Source: Streptomyces sp. MBT53
Lineage (GTDB): Bacteria > Actinomycetota > Actinomycetes > Streptomycetales > Streptomycetaceae
DNA length: 64,000 bases
NCBI RefSeq assembly: GCF_016654115.1
Contig: NZ_JAEQAZ010000017.1
Coordinates: 17,323 to 81,322 of the forward strand
Direction of reading: 5' to 3'
The translations under genes and the position numbers were made by a program. Positions within the stretch are counted from its first letter, which is position 1, and each line of letters starts with the position of its first letter. Shown piece after piece: positions 36,398 to 43,865 of the stretch. The notes beneath the pieces were generated by a model that was not told the origin of the DNA, did not search any database, and was given only the letters and a program-made list of their open reading frames with translations.

Positions 36398-37603
36398 TCA
36401 GCCCTGGAATCGATACTCTTCGAGCAACCTGCGCCCGATGATCATTTTCTGGATTTCGGCGGTACCTTCGCCGATCAACAGCATCGGCGCCTCGCGGTAA
36501 AGGCGTTCGATCTCGTACTCCTTGGAGAACCCGTACCCGCCGTGGATCCGGAAGGCGTCCTCCACGACCTCCTTGCAGTACTCGGAGGCGAGGTACTTCG
36601 CCATCCCTGCCTCAAGGTCGTTTCGTTCGCCGGAGTCCTTTTTGCGTGCCGCATTTACCATCATCGCATGGGCGGCCTCGACCTTGGTGGCCATCTCCGC
36701 CAGCTTGAACTGGATCGCCTGGTGCTGGGCGATCGGCTTCCCGAACGTGTGACGCTGCTGCGCGTAGGAGACGCCCAGCTCGAAGGCACGCTGAGCGACG
36801 CCGCAGCCACGCGCCGCCACATTCACGCGGCCCACCTCGACTCCGTCCATCATTTGGTAAAAACCTCGGCCGGTCTGGCCGCCGAGCACACGGTCGGCCG
36901 GGATCCGTAGACCGTCCATGATCAACTCGGTGGTGTCGACGCCCTTGTAGCCCATCTTGTCGATCTTCCCGGGGATGGTGAGACCGGGCCGGACCTCCCC
37001 GAAACCGGGCTCCTTCTCCACCAGGAAGGTCGTCATCGACTTGTGCGGCGCGGTGCCCTCCGGGTGCCCTTCGTCACTGCGTACGAGTACGGCCACGAGC
37101 GACGACGTGCCGCCGTTCGTCAGCCACATCTTCTGACCGGTCAGGACGTACTCGTCGCCGTCCTTCACCGCCTTCGACGTGATCGCCGAGACGTCCGAAC
37201 CGAGCGCCGGCTCCGACATGGAGAACGCGCCCCGGATGTCGCCTGCCGCCATGCGCGGCAGGAAGTGGTCCTTCTGCTCCTGCGTGCCGTGCTGCTTGAG
37301 CATGTACGCCACGATGAAGTGCGTGTTGACGATGCCGGACACCGACATCCACCCGCGCGCGATCTCCTCCACACACAGGGCGTACGTCAGCAACGACTCG
37401 CCCAGGCCGCCGTACTCCTCCGGGATCATCAGGCCGAACAGGCCCAACTCCTTGAGCCCGTCGACGATCTGCTGCGGATACTCGTCGCGGTGCTCCAGCT
37501 CGGTGGCGACCGGGAGGATCTCCTTGTCCACGAAGTCGCGGACGGTGGACAGGATTTCCCGCTGGATGTCGGTGAGACCGGCGGTCTGGGCGAGTCGCGC
37601 CAT
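36398..37603 (-). CDS. mcd: (2S)-methylsuccinyl-CoA dehydrogenase (acyl-CoA dehydrogenase family)
   Basis: This is a 401-residue flavoprotein of the acyl-CoA dehydrogenase family. It shows AFSMSEPALGSD, MWLTNGG, GRVNVAARGCGVAQRAF and the C-terminal HGGYGFSKEYEIERLYREA, with Glu in IGEGTAEIQ as the likely catalytic base. Because it is the last gene of a ccr-ecm-mcl-mch operon, the specific role expected is oxidation of (2S)-methylsuccinyl-CoA to mesaconyl-CoA in the ethylmalonyl-CoA pathway. Sequence alone only gives the family. Its ATG lies two bases after the upstream hydratase stop, with an AGGAG ahead, and a hairpin follows. Confidence 0.92.
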   Translation of the reverse strand: MARLAQTAGLTDIQREILSTVRDFVDKEILPVATELEHRDEYPQQIVDGLKELGLFGLMIPEEYGGLGESLLTYALCVEEIARGWMSVSGIVNTHFIVAYMLKQHGTQEQKDHFLPRMAAGDIRGAFSMSEPALGSDVSAITSKAVKDGDEYVLTGQKMWLTNGGTSSLVAVLVRSDEGHPEGTAPHKSMTTFLVEKEPGFGEVRPGLTIPGKIDKMGYKGVDTTELIMDGLRIPADRVLGGQTGRGFYQMMDGVEVGRVNVAARGCGVAQRAFELGVSYAQQRHTFGKPIAQHQAIQFKLAEMATKVEAAHAMMVNAARKKDSGERNDLEAGMAKYLASEYCKEVVEDAFRIHGGYGFSKEYEIERLYREAPMLLIGEGTAEIQKMIIGRRLLEEYRFQG

Positions 37604-37605
37604 GG

Positions 37606-38118
37606 CTACTTCTCCTGCTCCTTGAGCTGGGGGCGGCCGGGCTGCTCGCCGCCGCGCTCCTTGATGTACGTCTCGGTCGGCACCATCACCTTGCGGCGGA
37701 ACACACAGACCAGCGTGCCGTCCTGCTTGTAGCCCTTGGTCTCCACGTAGACGATCCCGCGGTCGTTCTTCGACTTCGAGGGCGTCTTGTCGAGGACCGT
37801 CGTCTCGCCGTAGATCGTGTCCCCGTGGAAGGTCGGCGCCACGTGCTTCAGCGACTCGATCTCCAGGTTGGCGATCGCCTTGCCCGACACGTCCGGCACC
37901 GACATGCCCAGCAGCAGCGAGTAGATGTAGTTGCCGACCACCACGTTCTTGCCGAAGTCCGTCGTGTTCTCGGCGTAGTTGGAGTCCAGGTGGAGCGGGT
38001 GGTGGTTCATCGTCAGGAGACAGAAGAGGTGGTCGTCGTACTCCGTGACCGTCTTCCCGGGCCAGTGCTTGTAGACCGCGCCGACCTCGAACTCCTCGTA
38101 GGTGCGTCCGAACTGCAT
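37606..38118 (-). CDS. mch: Mesaconyl-CoA hydratase, MaoC family
   Basis: This is a 170-residue hot-dog-fold hydratase of the MaoC family. Conserved segments are YKHWPGKTVTEYDDHLFCLLTMNHHPLHLD, which holds the Asp/His hydratase pair, and GDTIYGETTVLDK. In the ethylmalonyl-CoA pathway it should hydrate mesaconyl-CoA to beta-methylmalyl-CoA, the substrate for the next enzyme. The true start is ATG 38118: a GGAGG lies seven bases ahead, inside the end of the lyase gene. A GTG two codons earlier overlaps the lyase stop but is too close to that site. It is sandwiched between the lyase and dehydrogenase genes with gaps of two bases. Confidence 0.92.
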   Translation of the reverse strand: MQFGRTYEEFEVGAVYKHWPGKTVTEYDDHLFCLLTMNHHPLHLDSNYAENTTDFGKNVVVGNYIYSLLLGMSVPDVSGKAIANLEIESLKHVAPTFHGDTIYGETTVLDKTPSKSKNDRGIVYVETKGYKQDGTLVCVFRRKVMVPTETYIKERGGEQPGRPQLKEQEK

Positions 38119-38120
38119 GG

Positions 38121-39092
38121 TCACGCCTCCGGAATCTCGAACTCGGTGGTGCGCTTCATGCCCGCCGCGCGCCCCTTGCCGGAGATGACCAGCGCCATCT
38201 TGCGGCTGGCCTCGTCGATCATCTCGTCGCCGAGCATCGCCGAGCCCTTCTTGCCTCCGGCCTCGGACGTGTAGTAGTCGTACGCGTCCAGGATCAACTC
38301 GGCGTGGTCGAAGTCCTCCTGGGACGGCGAGAAGATCTCGTTGGACGCCTCGACCTGGCCCGGGTGCAGCACCCACTTGCCGTCGAAGCCGAGCGCGGCG
38401 GCCCGCTGGGCGACCGCGCGGTAGCCGTCGAGGTTGCGGATCTGCAGGTAGGGGCCGTCGATCGCCTGGAGGTTGTTGGCACGGGCGGCCATCAGGATCT
38501 TCATCAGGATGTAGTGATAGGCGTCCGCCGGGTAGCCGGGCGGCTGCTCGCCCACGACGAGGGACTTCATGTTGATCGACGCCATGAAGTCGGCCGGGCC
38601 GAAGATGATCGTCTCGACACGTTGACTGGCTTGAGCGATGGCATTGACGTTGTTGAGTCCCTGCGCGTTCTCGATCTGCGCCTCAATACCGATCTTGCCG
38701 ACCTCGAAGCCCATGGTCTTCTCGATCTGCGTCAACAGGAGATCGAGCGCCACGACCTGCTGGGCGTCCTGCACCTTCGGCAGCATGATGCAGTCGAGGT
38801 TCTGGCCCGCGCCCTCGACGACCGTGACGACGTCGCGGTACGTCCACTCGGTCGTCCAGTCGTTGACGCGCACGACCCGCGTCTTGCCCGTCCAGTCGCC
38901 CTCGTTGAGGAACTTGACGATGGTGTGCCGCGCGTCGGGCTTGGCCAGCGGCGCGCACGCGTCCTCCAGGTCCAGGAAGACCTGGTCGGCCGGGAGGCCC
39001 TGCGCCTTCTCCAGGAAGCGCGGGTTGCTGCCCGGGACCGCGAGACAGGAGCGCCGCGGGCGAAGCCGGTTGACGGGGGCGGGCGTGGTCAT
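38121..39092 (-). CDS. mcl: Beta-methylmalyl-CoA / malyl-CoA lyase (CitE-like)
   Basis: This is a 323-residue TIM-barrel aldolase of the HpcH/CitE family. RRSCLAVPGSNPRFLEKA opens the fold; DQVFLDLEDACAPLAK gives the metal-binding aspartate and glutamate; EAQIENAQGLNNVNAIA and GPADFMASI follow. Context argues for cleavage of beta-methylmalyl-CoA to glyoxylate and propionyl-CoA in the ethylmalonyl-CoA pathway, and possibly malyl-CoA chemistry too. The ATG overlaps the mutase stop as ATGA and the next gene starts two bases after the stop, so the pathway is tightly coupled. Confidence 0.93.
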   Translation of the reverse strand: MTTPAPVNRLRPRRSCLAVPGSNPRFLEKAQGLPADQVFLDLEDACAPLAKPDARHTIVKFLNEGDWTGKTRVVRVNDWTTEWTYRDVVTVVEGAGQNLDCIMLPKVQDAQQVVALDLLLTQIEKTMGFEVGKIGIEAQIENAQGLNNVNAIAQASQRVETIIFGPADFMASINMKSLVVGEQPPGYPADAYHYILMKILMAARANNLQAIDGPYLQIRNLDGYRAVAQRAAALGFDGKWVLHPGQVEASNEIFSPSQEDFDHAELILDAYDYYTSEAGGKKGSAMLGDEMIDEASRKMALVISGKGRAAGMKRTTEFEIPEA

Positions 39093-41128
39093 GCGGGGAC
39101 CTCCAAGGGGTCGAGCAGGGGGTCGAGCTTGTTCGCCTTCCGGATCTCGTCGACGATGCGGCCGATGATTCCGGTGATGTCGAAGTCCTTCGGGGTGAAG
39201 ACCGCGGCGACCCCGGCAGCCCTGAGCTGCTCGGCGTCGCCATTGGGGATGATCCCACCGGCGATGACAGGTATGTCTGTGGCACCGGCCACACGGAGCC
39301 GTTCGAGCACGTCCGGCACCAGCTGGGCGTGCGAGCCGGACAGGATGGACAGGCCGACCGCGTGCACGTCCTCTGCGAGTGCCGCGTCCACGATCTGCTC
39401 CGGGGTCAGCCGGATGCCCTGGTACACCACCTCGAAGCCGGCGTCACGCGCGCGGACGGCGATCTGCTCGGCGCCGTTGGAGTGCCCGTCCAGGCCCGGC
39501 TTGCCGACCAGGAAGCGCAGCTTGCCGACGCCCATCTCGCGCGCCGTCACGTCCACCTTGCGGCGGACCCCGGCCATCGCCGAGCCCTCCTCCGCGGGGA
39601 CCGCGACCGGTGCCGACGAGACGCCCGTGGGCGCCCGGAACTCGCCGAACACCTCCCGCAGGGCCCCGGCCCACTCGCCGGTCGTGACACCGGCGCGGGC
39701 GCACTCCAGGGTGGCCTCCATGAGGTTGTCCGTGCCCTTGGCGGCCTCCTTCAGCCGCTCCAGCGCCTTGCACGGGCGCGGGTGGTTGAACGGCGGCTGG
39801 TAACGCGTGTCACGCCACCGCTGCAACGACGCGACGACCCGGGCCTCGACGGCCGGGTCGACCGTCTGGATCGCTTGATCAAGGTCGGCGGTGAGTGGAT
39901 TCGGCTCGGTCGTGTTGAAGATGTTGACTCCGACGATCTTCTCTTGACCGGACTCAATACGGCCCCGCCGCTCCGCGTGCGAGGACACGAGCTGCGACTT
40001 CAGATAGCCCGACTCGACGGCGGCCATCGCGCCGCCCATCTCCTCGATGCGGTCGATCTCGGCGAGGGACTCCTCGACCAGGGAGGCCACCTTCGCCTCG
40101 ATGACGTGCGAGCCCTCGAAGATGTCCGCGTACTCCAGCAGGTCGCTCTCGTGCGCCAGCACCTGCTGGATGCGCAGCGACCACTGCTGGTCCCAGGGCC
40201 GGGGGAGCCCCAACGCCTCGTTCCACGCCGGGAGTTGCACGGCACGCGCGCGTGCGTCCTTCGACAGCGTCACGGCCAGCATCTCCAGCACGATCCGCTG
40301 GACGTTGTTCTCCGGCTGCGCCTCGGTCAGGCCGAGCGAGTTGACCTGGACGCCGTAGCGGAACCGGCGCTGCTTCGGGTCCTCGATGCCGTAGCGCTCG
40401 CGCGTGATCTCGTCCCAGATGCGGCCGAAGGCGCGCATCTTGCACATCTCCTCGATGAAGCGGACGCCCGCGTTCACGAAGAAGGAGATACGGGCGACGA
40501 CATCGCCCCTGCGGTCCTCGGGGATCTGCCCGGACGCGAACACCGCGTCCAGGACGGCGATCGCCGTGGACATCGCGTACGCGATCTCCTGGACCGGCGT
40601 GGCTCCCGCCTCCTGGAGGTGGTAGCTGCAGATGTTGATCGGGTTCCACTTGGGGATGTGGTTGACCGTGTAGCAGATCATGTCGGTCGTCAGCCGGAGC
40701 GAGGGGACCGGCGGGAACACGTGCGTGCCCCGCGACAGGTACTCCTTGACGATGTCGTTCTGGGTCGTCCCCTGGAGCTGGGTGATGTCGACGCCCTGCT
40801 CCTCGGCGACGACCTGATAGAGCGCCAGCAGCCACATGGCGGTGGCGTTGATGGTCATCGAGGTGTTCATCTGGTCCAGGGGGATGTCCTGGAACAGCCG
40901 GCGCATGTCACCGACGTGGGCCACCGGCACGCCGACCCGGCCGACCTCGCCGCGGGCGAGGATGTGGTCGGAGTCGTAGCCGGTCTGCGTCGGCAGGTCG
41001 AACGCGACCGACAGACCGGTCTGGCCCTTGGCGAGATTGCGCCGGTACAGCTCGTTGGACGCCTCGGCCGTGGAGTGACCGGCGTACGTGCGCATGAGCC
41101 ACGGCCGGTCTTTCTGGCGCTCAGTCAT
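39089..41128 (-). CDS. ecm: Ethylmalonyl-CoA mutase, B12-dependent
   Basis: This is a 679-residue coenzyme-B12 mutase with the catalytic TIM barrel (residues about 1-530) and a C-terminal cobalamin domain (about 540-670). The barrel has AGHSTAEASNELYR, FDLPTQTGYDSDH and NTTQND-type segments; the B12 domain shows the base-off pattern DGHSNG, SILSGSH and AGGIIPNGD. It should convert (2R)-ethylmalonyl-CoA to (2S)-methylsuccinyl-CoA. Because ccr precedes it and lyase, hydratase and dehydrogenase genes follow, ethylmalonyl rather than methylmalonyl specificity is likely (MeaA type). The ATG at 41128 has GAGG upstream and is 17 bases from ccr. No cobalamin riboswitch is seen. Confidence 0.94.
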   Translation of the reverse strand: MTERQKDRPWLMRTYAGHSTAEASNELYRRNLAKGQTGLSVAFDLPTQTGYDSDHILARGEVGRVGVPVAHVGDMRRLFQDIPLDQMNTSMTINATAMWLLALYQVVAEEQGVDITQLQGTTQNDIVKEYLSRGTHVFPPVPSLRLTTDMICYTVNHIPKWNPINICSYHLQEAGATPVQEIAYAMSTAIAVLDAVFASGQIPEDRRGDVVARISFFVNAGVRFIEEMCKMRAFGRIWDEITRERYGIEDPKQRRFRYGVQVNSLGLTEAQPENNVQRIVLEMLAVTLSKDARARAVQLPAWNEALGLPRPWDQQWSLRIQQVLAHESDLLEYADIFEGSHVIEAKVASLVEESLAEIDRIEEMGGAMAAVESGYLKSQLVSSHAERRGRIESGQEKIVGVNIFNTTEPNPLTADLDQAIQTVDPAVEARVVASLQRWRDTRYQPPFNHPRPCKALERLKEAAKGTDNLMEATLECARAGVTTGEWAGALREVFGEFRAPTGVSSAPVAVPAEEGSAMAGVRRKVDVTAREMGVGKLRFLVGKPGLDGHSNGAEQIAVRARDAGFEVVYQGIRLTPEQIVDAALAEDVHAVGLSILSGSHAQLVPDVLERLRVAGATDIPVIAGGIIPNGDAEQLRAAGVAAVFTPKDFDITGIIGRIVDEIRKANKLDPLLDPLEVPA

Positions 41129-41145
41129 GTAGGGGACCTCAGCCC

Positions 41146-42489
41146 TCAGATGTTCCGGAAGCGGTTGATGGCGTCGATGTGCTGCGCGCGCTTCTCCTCG
41201 TCGCGCACACCGAGGCCTTCCTCGGGGGCGAGGCACAGGACGCCGACCTTGCCCTGGTGGAGGTTGCGGTGGACGTCGTAGGCGGCCTGGCCGGTCTCCT
41301 CCAGGGAGTACACCTTGGAGAGCGTCGGGTGGATCTTGCCCTTCGCGACCAGCCGGTTGGCCTCCCAGGCCTCGCGGTAGTTGGCGAAGTGCGAGCCGAT
41401 GATCCGCTTCAGGGACATCCACAGGTAGCGGTTGTCGTACTCGTGGTTGAACCCGGAGGTCGAGGCGCAGGTGACGATCGTGCCGCCCTTGCGGGTGACG
41501 TAAACGCTTGCGCCGAAGGTCTCGCGGCCCGGGTGCTCGAAGACGATGTCCACGTCCTCGCCGCCGGTGAGTTCACGGATACGCTTGCCGAACCGCTTCC
41601 ACTCGCGCGGGTCCTGGTTGTGCTCGTCCTTCCAGAACCGGTAGTCCTCGGCGTTGCGGTCGATGATCGCCTCGGCGCCCATCGCCCGGCAGATGTCCGC
41701 CTTCTGGGGCGAGGACACGACACAGATGGGGTTGGCGCCGCCCGCGAGCGCGAACTGCGTGGCGTAGGAGCCGAGTCCGCCGCTCGCGCCCCAGATCAGG
41801 ACGTTGTCGCCCTGCTTCATGCCGGCGCCGTTGCGGGAGACCAGCTGCCGGTAGGCGGTGGAGTTCACGAGCCCCGGGGCGGCGGCCTCCTCCCAGGAGA
41901 GGTGGTCCGGCTTGGGCATCAGCTGGTTGGACTTGACGAGCGCGATCTCGGCGAGCCCGCCGAAGTTGGTCTCGAAGCCCCAGATCCGCTGCTCCGGGTC
42001 GAGCATCGTGTCGTTGTGCCCGTCGGAGGACTCCAGCTCGACGGACAGGCAGTGCGCGACGACCTCGTCGCCGGGCTTCCAGGCGTTGACGCCCGGGCCG
42101 GTGCGCAGGACGACGCCCGCGAGGTCGGAGCCGATCACGTGGTACGGCAGGTCGTGCCGCTTGGTCAGCTCGCTGAGCTTGCCGTAGCGCTCCAGGAAGC
42201 CGAAGGTCGACAGCGGCTCGAAGATCGAGGTCCACACGGAGTTGTAGTTGACACTCGATGCCATGACGGCCACGAGGGCTTCGCCCGGGCCGAGTTCGGG
42301 CACCGGGACGTCGTCCAGGTGGATCGACTTGCGGGGGTCCTTGTCGCGGGTGCTGAGGCCCGCGAACATCTCCGTCTCGTCCTTGTGCACGGTGATCGCG
42401 CGGTACGACTCGGGGAGCGGCAGGGCGGCGAAATCGGCCGGAGTCGAGTCCGGCGACTGGATCGCGGCGAGGATGTCCTTCACGGTCAC
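41146..42489 (-). CDS. ccr: Crotonyl-CoA carboxylase/reductase
   Basis: This is a 447-residue medium-chain dehydrogenase that reductively carboxylates crotonyl-CoA with NADPH and CO2 to (2S)-ethylmalonyl-CoA, a precursor for polyketides and for the ethylmalonyl-CoA pathway. YHVIGSDLAGVVLRTGPGVNAWKPGDEVVAH is a zinc-less MDR segment; VLIWGASGGLGSYATQFA is the NADPH site; IVFEHPGRETFGASVYV and FNHEYDNRYLWMSLKRIIGSH are typical of Ccr. Start is GTG at 42489 with GGAGG seven bases ahead. Its promoter carries an operator-like palindrome and the leader is about 225 bases. It starts the five-gene operon ending at 36398. Confidence 0.95.
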   Translation of the reverse strand: MTVKDILAAIQSPDSTPADFAALPLPESYRAITVHKDETEMFAGLSTRDKDPRKSIHLDDVPVPELGPGEALVAVMASSVNYNSVWTSIFEPLSTFGFLERYGKLSELTKRHDLPYHVIGSDLAGVVLRTGPGVNAWKPGDEVVAHCLSVELESSDGHNDTMLDPEQRIWGFETNFGGLAEIALVKSNQLMPKPDHLSWEEAAAPGLVNSTAYRQLVSRNGAGMKQGDNVLIWGASGGLGSYATQFALAGGANPICVVSSPQKADICRAMGAEAIIDRNAEDYRFWKDEHNQDPREWKRFGKRIRELTGGEDVDIVFEHPGRETFGASVYVTRKGGTIVTCASTSGFNHEYDNRYLWMSLKRIIGSHFANYREAWEANRLVAKGKIHPTLSKVYSLEETGQAAYDVHRNLHQGKVGVLCLAPEEGLGVRDEEKRAQHIDAINRFRNI

Positions 42490-42722
42490 GGTGTTGCCTC
42501 CGGCGAAGTGCGCCCTGAGGGAGGGGCGCCGATGGTTACGTCGGTGCTGCTGCTGAGGGTGGGTGGAGAGGTGCCGTCGGTTCGGCGGGTGGTGCTTCGG
42601 CAGCGCTTTGTGGCGCGGGAGGGTGCCTGTGACGCAGGCGTCCGGGCGCGCAGCCCAGTGGTGGGTTGCGGGGACAGCCGACGTACGGGAGATCTCTGTA
42701 CGCCGGCCGCCCGGACACCTTC

Positions 42723-42751
42723 AACGTATGACACTGCGTGTCACCCCGCAA
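42723..42751 (-). promoter_or_regulatory. Promoter of ccr with a palindromic operator in the spacer
   Basis: Leftward, TTGCGG (42751-42746) and TACGTT (42728-42723) are 17 bases apart. The spacer contains a perfect inverted repeat, TGACAC-TGC-GTGTCA (42729-42743), filling the gap from just after -35 to -10. A bound repressor would block polymerase. The TetR gene next door is the obvious candidate. The remaining part of 42490-42907 (a long leader and an upstream A/T-rich stretch near 42785) shows no gene. Confidence 0.78.
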
Positions 42752-42862
42752 GGCACCGAGTGCCATGAATCGCTCTCAGGTGAAATCTTTACGTAACAAA
42801 TGAGCGATGATCGATCGAACGGGGTCTGAAAGGTGCGTGAAAAGGGGCTCTGACATGCCAAA

Positions 42863-42886
42863 ACGGCCACCCCGGAGGGTGGCCGT
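42863..42886 (-). terminator. Terminator of the hbd-tetR unit
   Basis: ACGGCCACCC (42863-42872) pairs with GGGTGGCCGT (42877-42886), a 10-base stem with a CGGA loop. It starts 22 bases after the TetR stop in the leftward direction and is followed on that strand by TTTT. It separates the hbd-tetR transcript from the ccr promoter. Confidence 0.8.
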
Positions 42887-42907
42887 CATCACATGGTGCA
42901 GGGCGGG

Positions 42908-43717
42908 TCAGCGGTCCCTGAGTGCCTCTTCGATGGTCCGCATGACCTCATCCAGCGGGGCGTCGGTGCGGGCGACCGTCACCAGGACCTCACCCTGCTG
43001 GTGCACCATCGCCGTGGCCGGCTTGGGGGTCGTGGTGCGGCCGGCGCCGATGCCGCTGCCGAAGGTCTTCCGTACGATCCCGAAGGCGTGGTCGAGCTGT
43101 GCCTCGACGTCGCCCTGGCCGCCGGCCCGCAGCCAGCGCCGCAGCACGTGGTTGTGGGCGGTGACCACGGCCGAGGCGGCGACCTCGGCGAGCAGCGGGT
43201 CGTCGTTGGCGTCGTCGTCGTGCGCGTGCTCGTCGAAGTGGCCGAGGAGATAGCGGGTGAACAGCCGCTCGTAGCGGGCCACCGACGCGATCTCGGCCTC
43301 GCGCAGGGTGGGCACCTCGCGCGTCAGCTTGTAGCGGGCGACCGAGATCTCCGGCTGCGCCGCGTACATGCGCATGACTTCCTTGATGCCCCGGCACACC
43401 GTGTCGAGCGGGTGCTCGTGCGCGGGGGCGGCGTTGAGGACCGCCTCGGCCCGGATCAAGGTGTCGTCGTGGTCCGGGAAGATCGCCTCTTCCTTGGAGC
43501 GGAAGTGGCGGAAGAACGTCCGGCGTGCGACCCCGGCCGCGGCGGCGATCTCGTCGACGGTGGTCGCCTCGTACCCCTTCGTCGCGAACAGCTCCATCGC
43601 CGCGGCCGCCAGTTCGCGCCGCATCTTGAGGCGCTGGGCGGCGGCACGACTCCCCGCGGCACTCTCCGGTGCGTCGGGCGCGGCTGCGGTACGTGAGGGC
43701 TTGGCGGGCTGGGGCAT
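42908..43717 (-). CDS. TetR family regulator of the ethylmalonyl-CoA locus (predicted)
   Basis: This is a 269-residue regulator with an N-terminal TetR helix-turn-helix (ELFATKGYEATTVDEIAAAAGVARRTFFRHFRSK) and a large ligand domain with AAQPEISVARYKLTREVPTLREAE. The start is not settled: ATG 43717 (MPQPAKPS), ATG 43735 and a longer acidic extension from ATG 43879 are all in frame, and none has a good ribosome site. Between the fused 3-hydroxyacyl-CoA dehydrogenase and ccr, it is the natural candidate to bind the palindrome in the ccr promoter. Its ligand may be a CoA thioester of the pathway. A terminator lies just beyond its stop. Confidence 0.9.
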   Translation of the reverse strand: MPQPAKPSRTAAAPDAPESAAGSRAAAQRLKMRRELAAAAMELFATKGYEATTVDEIAAAAGVARRTFFRHFRSKEEAIFPDHDDTLIRAEAVLNAAPAHEHPLDTVCRGIKEVMRMYAAQPEISVARYKLTREVPTLREAEIASVARYERLFTRYLLGHFDEHAHDDDANDDPLLAEVAASAVVTAHNHVLRRWLRAGGQGDVEAQLDHAFGIVRKTFGSGIGAGRTTTPKPATAMVHQQGEVLVTVARTDAPLDEVMRTIEEALRDR

Positions 43718-43865
43718 GACCCGAACGTACTGCATGTGCGCAGCCTGCCGCGCACGTCGGGGGTTTCCCCCGCCCGCCAGGGGCAGGGGCCCTCCGGTGG
43801 GGTCGAGCAGCCCGCCCCAGTCCCCGTCGCCGTCCTCGTCGTCCCCGAACCAGTCGCCGGGACGA

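Noticed and set aside
42490..42722. Cobalamin riboswitch before the B12-dependent mutase operon
   Set aside because: I looked for the B12-box consensus in the ccr leader and did not find it.
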